From Candidatus Woesearchaeota archaeon (lineage in GTDB: Archaea > Nanoarchaeota > Nanoarchaeia > Woesearchaeales > GW2011-AR4): a DNA stretch of 7,567 nucleotides. This document shows positions 1 through 4,268 of this stretch, in pieces. The notes under the pieces were generated by a model. The model did not search any database, had not been told where the DNA came from, and worked only from the letters and a program-made list of their open reading frames with translations. Position numbers and translations under genes: made by a program. The stretch's first letter is position 1. Each line of letters opens with the position of its first letter. The stretch covers positions 1-7,567 of the forward strand of contig JAHFQL010000059.1 of the NCBI GenBank assembly GCA_023259315.1, in the 5' to 3' direction.

Positions 1-5
1 ATTTT

Positions 6-113
6 TCACTTGTACTCGCTTTCTTCATTTCGGTTGTTGAAATCTACGCTTAACAAGGTTTCAACAAAGCTTTTTTCCCGGTCCGCAGATTTTAGTTTAG
101 ACTTTTGTTCCAA
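6..113 (-). CDS. Small charged protein of unknown function, 35 aa, TTG start (tentative)
   Basis: I do not recognise this protein. The reading frame starts with TTG (113-111) and ends at TGA (8-6). The main support is a perfect seven-base Shine-Dalgarno, GGAGGTG (bases 126-120), placed six bases before the TTG; this is the strongest ribosome-binding site in the window. An in-frame GTG at 122-120 overlaps the SD itself, so it is a poorer start; no in-frame ATG exists before the upstream stop at 146-144. The peptide is hydrophilic and highly charged (starts MEQKSKLK, ends EESEYK), with no signal peptide or membrane segment. The start codon lies inside one arm of a perfect inverted repeat (110-121 / 148-159), which suggests translational control. 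It could also be a fragment of a decayed gene. Existence is moderately supported; function unknown. Confidence 0.42.
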   Translation of the reverse strand: MEQKSKLKSADREKSFVETLLSVDFNNRNEESEYK

Positions 114-159
114 TTTTAACACCTCCGATGTTTTTAGAAAAAATTAATGTTAAAATTGG
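110..159 (-). repeat. Perfect 12-bp inverted repeat pairing the TTG start codon
   Basis: CCAATTTTAACA (110-121) and TGTTAAAATTGG (148-159) are exact reverse complements separated by 26 bases. In a minus-strand transcript the 3' arm contains the TTG start codon of the 35-aa ORF while the GGAGG core of its Shine-Dalgarno lies in the loop. The hairpin has three G-C pairs, so its stability is modest. There is no U-run directly after either arm, so it does not look like a terminator. A role in gating initiation is inference. Confidence 0.6.
120..126 (-). promoter_or_regulatory. Perfect Shine-Dalgarno GGAGGTG
   Basis: Reads GGAGGTG on the minus strand, complementary to the usual archaeal 16S rRNA 3' end, six bases before a TTG codon. 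It decides the start of the 35-aa ORF. Its first five bases fall in the loop and its last two in the arm of the 110-159 inverted repeat. Confidence 0.55.
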
Positions 160-162
160 CAG

Positions 163-240
163 TTAACACATCAGAAAATATGTGTGGACAGGCCTAATAT
201 AATTAAGAATACTCTTTCCCATCCATGTGTCATTTGCCAT
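163..240 (-). CDS. Possible 25-aa leaderless ORF or Alba-like gene remnant (tentative)
   Basis: The frame runs from ATG (240-238) to TAA (165-163). A TATA box (TTTAAATA, 274-267) is centred about 30 bases upstream of the ATG, the spacing expected of a leaderless archaeal mRNA and close to the spacing of the 1529-336 gene. The peptide begins MANDTWMGKSILNYI. From memory, the pattern G-K-x-x-[LM]-N-Y-[IV]-x-x-V-x-T-x-F resembles the N-terminus of the chromatin protein Alba (typically IGKKPVMNYV...), with one residue missing. Alba is about 90 aa, so this would be only a broken N-terminal piece. The other readings are a leader peptide before the SD-bearing 35-aa ORF, or a chance frame. Confidence 0.25.
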   Translation of the reverse strand: MANDTWMGKSILNYIRPVHTYFLMC

Positions 241-335
241 AATTAAATTATTGGGTAGGCATCTTGTATTTAAATTTTATGTTTTTATATTTAAATTTTT
301 TATATAAATTATATATTTGTTATCGGGCTATTATT
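241..335. other. AT-rich spacer after the 397-aa gene
   Basis: This stretch separates the stop codon of the minus-strand surface gene from the possible 25-aa ORF. It is almost entirely A and T and contains two TTTAAATA boxes (minus strand). I see no clear U-run terminator or stable hairpin for the gene ending at 336, and no RNA gene. Confidence 0.5.
267..274 (-). promoter_or_regulatory. Possible TATA box for the small minus-strand ORFs
   Basis: Reads TTTAAATA on the minus strand. A second identical TTTAAATA lies upstream at 295-288. The expected transcript start is around 243-246, just before the ATG at 240. The region is so AT-rich that such 8-mers can arise by chance, so the support is mainly the spacing. 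Confidence 0.35.
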
Positions 336-1529
336 TTAAGTTTTTTGGCTCAATTCAAACAATTGCCTTAATCTGTCGCATGATTGCTGTAAATCCTTGT
401 TTGTGAGCTTTAAACACACAGTATAATCCTTGTTTGGAGGCACAAAGAAATACGAATAGCAAGAATCCCTTATCCCGTCATTTGATATTTCTTCACAAAT
501 GGAGTTGTCATTTGATGACTTTGCAATGCTTGAATAACATTGGTCCTTGATTTTCTGGCTTTCAATTTTGCTGCAGTAGTCCTTGTTGTTCTGCACTTCC
601 CCGATATTTTTTATGCAAGTGTCTTTCAAAACAGGCACATCAATTTGGTTGCATTTCTGCAACGCTTCCATCGGATTCGATTTTGCAATCTCTTTTATAT
701 CGTCTAAAGTTTCATGACTTGTATCTTTGCAGTCTGCAGCACAACTCTCTTTTCCCTCGCAAATGCCGTTGCCGCAGCAAGGCGTTATTGGATTATGCAC
801 GCATATGTTATCTTCGATTTTGTCATCAGTGCATGGGTTGTTGTCGTTGCAATCCAAACCTTCGCACGGCTTGCACACTCCGCCACAGTCAATGCCTTCT
901 TCATCCTGATTTACAATGCCATCAAAGCAGGTTTCTTTCCCTTCAACAGATTTAGTTGAAACAATTTTAATCGGCAATGTAGCAGTTGCAGATTTGCCGT
1001 GATATTCCACTACGACTTTTAATAAATAATTTCCGGGTTTTGTTTCTTGCGGCACTTCTATGATTGTTTTAGTTGATCCTGAAGTTTCAATTGCCCTTGT
1101 TTCGGTTTTTTGAGTTATGATTTTTGACGTCTTTGGGTCTGATACCTCTTGCCTGATGAAAATGTCATATCGTTTTGCAGAGCCTAAATTTGAGATTTCC
1201 TTCAGGAAAGATATGCTGTCACCGGCAGCAACTGTTGTCTTGACTGGCTCAAGGTTCAAGTCAAGCAATTGTTCAGGGGATTTTTCTTGATTGTACAAAA
1301 AGAAAAAAGCAACTCCGCCTATTGTTAGAACTATAAAGACAATGACAAATATTGTTGTTCTTGACAGATGTATTTCATGCCTTATTGTCGGATGATAAAT
1401 TTCTTTTACCGCCTCATCAATTTCACTGTTTGAATAGCCGTATTTCAGCATGGAGTTTTTTATCGCTGAAATATCATAGCCCTTCTGCAGCAGATCGCGT
1501 ATATAATTCAACACCTTTTGTCTGGCCAT
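336..1529 (-). CDS. Membrane-anchored Cys-rich surface protein with four C-x11-C repeats, 397 aa
   Basis: No named function is known to me; predicted to sit in the cell membrane with most of the chain outside. Residues 1-47 form a soluble helical domain with a repeated pattern (KGYDISAIKNSMLKYGYSNSEIDEAVKEI) that I associate with the cytoplasmic ends of DPANN membrane proteins. One transmembrane helix spans about 58-79. Residues about 90-190 look like a beta-sandwich (Ig/CARDB-like). Residues 201-267 hold twelve cysteines, including CFDGIVNQDEEGIDCGG and a CNDNNPCTDD / CCGNGICEGKESCAADC stretch, as in disulfide-rich extracellular modules. Residues 293-384 form four tandem repeats, each with two Cys exactly 12 positions apart. 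I chose ATG at 1529; a TTG one codon upstream is possible, but a TATA box centred 28 bases before the ATG makes a leaderless start at the ATG likely. It is divergent from the RHH-led operon. Confidence 0.9.
   Translation of the reverse strand: MARQKVLNYIRDLLQKGYDISAIKNSMLKYGYSNSEIDEAVKEIYHPTIRHEIHLSRTTIFVIVFIVLTIGGVAFFFLYNQEKSPEQLLDLNLEPVKTTVAAGDSISFLKEISNLGSAKRYDIFIRQEVSDPKTSKIITQKTETRAIETSGSTKTIIEVPQETKPGNYLLKVVVEYHGKSATATLPIKIVSTKSVEGKETCFDGIVNQDEEGIDCGGVCKPCEGLDCNDNNPCTDDKIEDNICVHNPITPCCGNGICEGKESCAADCKDTSHETLDDIKEIAKSNPMEALQKCNQIDVPVLKDTCIKNIGEVQNNKDYCSKIESQKIKDQCYSSIAKSSNDNSICEEISNDGIRDSCYSYFFVPPNKDYTVCLKLTNKDLQQSCDRLRQLFELSQKT
378..653 (-). repeat. Four tandem ~26-residue disulfide-type helical repeats (protein level)
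   Basis: Within the 397-aa protein the last eight cysteines are C293/C305, C319/C331, C345/C357 and C372/C384. Every pair is spaced by exactly 12 positions and the repeat period is 26, 26 and 27 residues. Shared pattern: C-x-x-[IL] ... [IL]-[KR/Q]-[DQ]-x-C, as in CSKIESQKIKDQC and CEEISNDGIRDSC. It reads as a row of short helical hairpins, each closed by a disulfide; that structure is inferred. Confidence 0.8.
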
Positions 1530-1553
1530 CAAGAATAATTATTTTATTTAATG

Positions 1554-1561
1554 TATTTAAA
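1554..1561 (-). promoter_or_regulatory. TATA box of the 397-aa surface gene (leaderless promoter)
   Basis: Reads TTTAAATA on the minus strand, a perfect archaeal TATA box, centred about 28 bases before the ATG at 1529. The transcript should therefore begin at or within a few bases of the start codon, and no Shine-Dalgarno is present. It supports the ATG rather than the upstream TTG. Confidence 0.7.
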
Positions 1562-1616
1562 GATTATTAAATTTAAAATATTAAAGTTCTTTTTGAAAAT
1601 TCTTATGTTATAGATT

Positions 1617-1650
1617 ATCCCTTATTTATCCTTAATTTAGTCTAAATTAA
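1617..1650. promoter_or_regulatory. Operator-like element A: two 11-mers plus a perfect 19-bp palindrome
   Basis: Two consecutive 11-nt units (ATCCCTTATTT at 1617, ATCCTTAATTT at 1628) lead into AGTCTAAATT. Bases 1632-1650, TTAATTTAGTCTAAATTAA, are a perfect palindrome with 9-bp arms around a central T. CTTAATTTAGTCTAAATT (1631-1648) recurs with one mismatch at 1717-1734 and three at 1771-1788. It is probably a binding site for the RHH protein encoded directly downstream; that link is inference. Confidence 0.6.
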
Positions 1651-1680
1651 TACTTAATAAGGTACTAATTATTTATATTT

Positions 1681-1740
1681 ATCCTTTATATATCCTTTAT
1701 TTATCTTTTATTTATACTTAATTTAGTATAAATTTTATAC
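1681..1740. promoter_or_regulatory. Operator-like element B: four phased 11-mers plus nested palindromes
   Basis: Four uninterrupted 11-nt units start at 1681, 1692, 1703 and 1714 (ATCCTTTATAT, ATCCTTTATTT, ATCTTTTATTT, ATACTTAATTT), followed by AGTATAAATT. The last unit plus its tail repeats element A with one mismatch in 18. TTTATAC (1711-1717), GTATAAA (1726-1732) and TTTATAC (1734-1740) form two overlapping dyads, the second a perfect 15-bp palindrome with a central T. An 11-nt period is close to one helical turn, so units would lie on one DNA face. Confidence 0.6.
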
Positions 1741-1750
1741 TCTTATAATC

Positions 1751-1764
1751 AAAAACTTTATATA
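1751..1764 (+). promoter_or_regulatory. BRE/TATA core promoter of the RHH-surface operon
   Basis: AAAAACTTTATATA combines an A-rich BRE with a perfect TTTATATA box (1757-1764). Transcription is expected to start near 1785-1790, giving a leader of about 20 bases. The leader carries AGGGT (1800-1804), a weak Shine-Dalgarno-like sequence just before the ATG at 1809. A second TTTATATA at 1685-1692 lies inside the repeat array and is a weaker candidate. Confidence 0.7.
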
Positions 1765-1767
1765 CTT

Positions 1768-1788
1768 ATACTTAAATTAGTCTACATA
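1768..1788. promoter_or_regulatory. Operator-like element C overlapping the core promoter
   Basis: ATACTTAAATT (1768-1778) followed by AGTCTACATA (1779-1788) is the third copy of the element; CTTAAATTAGTCTACATA has three mismatches in 18 to copy A. Flanking arms TATACTT (1761-1767) and AAGTATA (1789-1795) are also reverse complements. It sits between the TATA box and the expected transcript start, the classical place for a repressor site. Confidence 0.55.
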
Positions 1789-1808
1789 AAGTATATATTA
1801 GGGTAAAA

Positions 1809-1982
1809 ATGAGTATACAAATTAGGATTACAGTATCAAAGGAAATCAATGATCTTTTAGAAAGAATTTCAAAAAAACTTGGCAAGAAAAAATCAATGCT
1901 TGCTCGCGAGTTGATGGAGCAGAAACTGTACGATTTGGAATTGATACAAAAAGAATTGCAGGAGATGGACAAGGAAAAATGA
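1809..1982 (+). CDS. Ribbon-helix-helix DNA-binding protein, 57 aa
   Basis: A small transcription factor of the RHH (CopG/Arc/MetJ-type) fold, which dimerises to form a two-stranded beta ribbon that enters the DNA major groove. Residues 2-10 (SIQIRITVS) are the ribbon, with Q4, R6 and T8 alternating as the likely base-contacting side chains. Residues 11-25 form helix A (KEINDLLERISKKLG), then a turn with KKKS, then helix B (MLARELMEQKLYDLE) and a charged helical tail. The length is typical for a minimal RHH. The start ATG follows AGGGT and the core promoter. Its stop TGA overlaps the next ATG in ATGA (1979-1982), so it is translationally coupled to the 712-aa surface protein. Repeated palindromes just upstream suggest autoregulation. 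RHH proteins can also be antitoxins, but no small toxin gene follows. Confidence 0.85.
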   Translation: MSIQIRITVSKEINDLLERISKKLGKKKSMLARELMEQKLYDLELIQKELQEMDKEK

Positions 1983-4117
1983 TTTCAAGCAATAAATCAC
2001 AGATCAGCATTTTTATGATAGTAGGGCTTCTGGTAATTATAGGCGGCGGAATATTTTTTTATGCAACACAAAAAGTGCAGAAACCGTACCAGCCGGAAAT
2101 AAAAATTGTACAAGAAAAAATTCCTACTCAATTTGACCCAATTAAGAATTACGCGAATGATTGCGCTTATTCTGTCGGAGTTGAAGGGCTTAAAATAATA
2201 GGCAAGCAGGGCGGTTACATAAGTTTGACCAATAAAACCATCAACAAAGAGTCGTTTGCAATAACACAAAACCCGACAGAAAGCGATGCTGTTTCCTTCA
2301 CAAGAGATTCCAATTTGAAAATTCCTTATTGGTGGTACTTGAAATCAAACAACAATTGCAAAGGAAACTGCGAGTTTGCATCCAAAAGGTCGGACTTGAG
2401 GAGCACTGAAAACTCAATCGAGAAGCAGCTTGAAAGGTATATTGACGCGGAGTTTGAAAGCTGCCTGAAAAATTTCCAGCCGTTTGTAGACAAAGGGTTT
2501 AAGGTAACTAGGCAAGGCACAGTAAAAAGCGATGTGACAATAGGCACTGAAGATATTCTTATAATTGTAGAATACCCAATAAATGCAGAATCACAAAACA
2601 CAAAATCCGATTTAAAGCAATTTGCAGTTAACGTGCCAATCAATCTTGAAAAAATCTATGATCTCTCCACAAAAATAACAAACATGGAGATAAAATACCA
2701 TTACTTGGAAAGGCATATACTAAACATGATTGTAGCGTTCTCCGGTGTAGACAAGGAGAAATTGCCGCCAATGTCAGATATGCAATTCAAATTTGGCAGC
2801 TCAACAATCTGGCAGAAAAGGGATATCAAAAACAAAGTAACTGGCCTTTTGGCTTCTTACGTGCCTTTATTTCAGGTAGACGGAACAGCAAATTACGACA
2901 GGAAAATATTTGATAAGGATTTGCAGCAGAGCTTGTATGACTCGACAATAATCCCTATTGCAAATTCATCGTTTGAAAATCTCGAATCCTATTTCACCTA
3001 TTTGGATTTTTGGCCGCTGTATTTTGACTTGAACTGCAATGGGGAAAGATGCGTGCCTTCTTCTTCAAATTCAGTTTTCTCATTTTTTGGAATACAGGAT
3101 TACAGTTTTTCATATGACTTGTCTTTCCCGGTTTTAATTGAAGTCATGGATCCTGATGCTCTTCATGGCCAAGGTTACAGATTTAATTTCTTCATGGAAG
3201 GCAACATAAGAAACAACAAGCCAATGCCTGTTAACTTTGCTCCTTTGGAAACAGCTTCATTGTCTGAAAGATCACAGCTATGTGATTCAAGGACAAGCGG
3301 TAAGATAAAAGTCAAAGTGACTGATGCGTATTCAAAGAAGCCTATAGATGACGCCCAAATTCTTTACACATTAATTGGCGAAACCTGCTTCATATCTTCA
3401 ACAAATGCTGATGGTACCATAAATGAAAATTTTCCTGTTGGAGTTGGCGGAGTCATTGACGTTGTAAAGGATCAGTATATAGGAAAATATCTGGAATTTG
3501 ATCCAAAAGTCGATGTTGATGATTCGCTAAATGTTGAGCTGCAGCCGATACAAACCAAGAAAATAATTATCAAGAAAAAAAATGTGGTAAAAACTCCGGA
3601 TGGCTGGAAATTCAATGATGTTGCTCAAGATTTGAACGACAAGGAATCTGCGACGACAACTATTACTAGAATCAACAGTGAAGATGAGCTTGAGTTCTCA
3701 TCATCCGCTGATTACCATGGCCAGCAACCGGCGCAAGGTGAGATTGAGTTAGCGCTTGGCAACTATACTATTGACGCAACGCTTTTGCTGAGCGACAAGC
3801 TCGTTATTCCTGAAAAGGAAAAATGTGAAGGCAGTATATTGGGAATAGGCAGACAGTGCTATAAAATACCCAGAATAGATTACGGCGAGGGCTCATCTCC
3901 AGGCCAGGAGAGATTTGTGGAGGGCGGATTAAAATTAAACTTTACAATAAGTGCTGACGATATTGCAAACCATGACAGCATTGTGATTTATGTCGTGAGC
4001 GTCGATCTTGCCAATGTTCCGGAACAGGATAGGGATATTGAAGATTTAGACCAAGTCGCAAAAATCGAGGACTATTCAACCAAAAACAAGGATGTTTTAA
4101 AGCCCGTATTTGAATGA
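1979..4117 (+). CDS. Pilin-like anchored large surface protein, 712 aa
   Basis: No named function is known to me. The N-terminus (N5-Y28) has a short charged lead, then KSQISIFMIVGLLVIIGGG: a Q-x-S-x-[EF]-like segment resembling archaeal class III (type IV pilin-type) signal peptides, but with F where E is usual, so it may act as a plain membrane anchor. About 680 residues lie outside. Features that recall a DPANN family include C62 with GLKIIGKQGGYIS (70-82), IPYWWY (115-120), a Cys pair C127/C131, IEKQLERYI (147-155) with C162, and a FPVLIEVMDPDAL / GNIRNN block (about 383-415). Residues about 440-515 (KIKVKVTDAYSKKPIDDAQI...NADGTINENFP) look like a carboxypeptidase-regulatory-like beta-sandwich. 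The start overlaps the RHH stop (ATGA) and has AAGGA close upstream. It is one base from the 49-aa gene. Confidence 0.9.
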   Translation: MISSNKSQISIFMIVGLLVIIGGGIFFYATQKVQKPYQPEIKIVQEKIPTQFDPIKNYANDCAYSVGVEGLKIIGKQGGYISLTNKTINKESFAITQNPTESDAVSFTRDSNLKIPYWWYLKSNNNCKGNCEFASKRSDLRSTENSIEKQLERYIDAEFESCLKNFQPFVDKGFKVTRQGTVKSDVTIGTEDILIIVEYPINAESQNTKSDLKQFAVNVPINLEKIYDLSTKITNMEIKYHYLERHILNMIVAFSGVDKEKLPPMSDMQFKFGSSTIWQKRDIKNKVTGLLASYVPLFQVDGTANYDRKIFDKDLQQSLYDSTIIPIANSSFENLESYFTYLDFWPLYFDLNCNGERCVPSSSNSVFSFFGIQDYSFSYDLSFPVLIEVMDPDALHGQGYRFNFFMEGNIRNNKPMPVNFAPLETASLSERSQLCDSRTSGKIKVKVTDAYSKKPIDDAQILYTLIGETCFISSTNADGTINENFPVGVGGVIDVVKDQYIGKYLEFDPKVDVDDSLNVELQPIQTKKIIIKKKNVVKTPDGWKFNDVAQDLNDKESATTTITRINSEDELEFSSSADYHGQQPAQGEIELALGNYTIDATLLLSDKLVIPEKEKCEGSILGIGRQCYKIPRIDYGEGSSPGQERFVEGGLKLNFTISADDIANHDSIVIYVVSVDLANVPEQDRDIEDLDQVAKIEDYSTKNKDVLKPVFE

Positions 4118-4118
4118 A

Positions 4119-4268
4119 ATGGATTTAATAAAAATTGTGAAGATGATGAGGAAAAATTTTCATGAGTTTTGTGAGATAAAGCACTATAAATTTAATATTA
4201 ATGATCAATTGTTTGTTGTTGATTATAAGTTGGACAATCAAATATTAAAAATTGACAAGAAAAAATGA
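4119..4268 (+). CDS. Small unknown protein, 49 aa, wedged between two surface genes
   Basis: I do not recognise it. It starts with ATG one base after the stop of the 712-aa gene (TGA 4115-4117) and its own TGA overlaps the ATG of the giant surface gene in ATGA (4265-4268). This arrangement on both sides is strong evidence that it is translated by coupling; there is no Shine-Dalgarno. The N-terminal half (MDLIKIVKMMRKNFHEF) is a basic amphipathic helix. The C-terminal half (KFNINDQLFVVDYKLDNQ) alternates like two beta strands and ends in KIDKKK. It has no signal peptide and one cysteine, so it is probably cytoplasmic. A downstream start at M9 or M10 is possible but lacks an SD. It might be an accessory, chaperone-like or regulatory factor for the neighbouring proteins; this is speculation. 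Confidence 0.72.
   Translation: MDLIKIVKMMRKNFHEFCEIKHYKFNINDQLFVVDYKLDNQILKIDKKK

Larger units (their letters stand above)
1530..1808. other. Divergent regulatory region between two surface-protein units
   Basis: About 280 bases, strongly AT-rich, without a gene. It contains the minus-strand TATA box at 1554-1561, then about 55 bases with nothing I recognise (1562-1616), then the three-element repeat array (1617-1788) that runs into the plus-strand core promoter at 1751-1764. The array is much closer to the plus-strand promoter, so control of the RHH operon is the simplest reading; joint control of the divergent gene is possible. Confidence 0.65.

Noticed and set aside
110..159. Inverted repeat as an intrinsic terminator
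   Set aside because: No U-run follows the stem on either strand, and the stem is A-U rich; the overlap with a start codon is a better explanation.
1..335. tRNA or other structured RNA gene in the left AT-rich region
   Set aside because: No cloverleaf signals such as GGTTCRA, and no GC-rich stems; only the 12-bp inverted repeat is present.
683..959. Overlapping plus-strand frames opposite the Cys-rich module
   Set aside because: The Cys-rich peptide composition arises from antisense reading of TGC/GCA codons. The minus-strand protein has clear domain structure and a promoter.
1530..1532. TTG start one codon upstream of the ATG of the 397-aa gene
   Set aside because: The ATG at 1529 is a stronger codon, and TATA spacing places the transcript start at about this position, leaving no room for upstream initiation signals.
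1617..1740. CRISPR-like repeats
   Set aside because: Repeat units are 11 nt and mostly contiguous, with no unique spacers of uniform length.
1772..1972. 66-codon minus-strand frame opposite the RHH gene
   Set aside because: It is antisense to the RHH gene, whose fold pattern, promoter and coupled stop are convincing.
1809..1982. RHH gene as the antitoxin of a toxin-antitoxin pair
   Set aside because: The coupled downstream gene encodes a 712-aa exported protein, not a small RelE, MazF or VapC-like toxin, and no such gene is present in the window.
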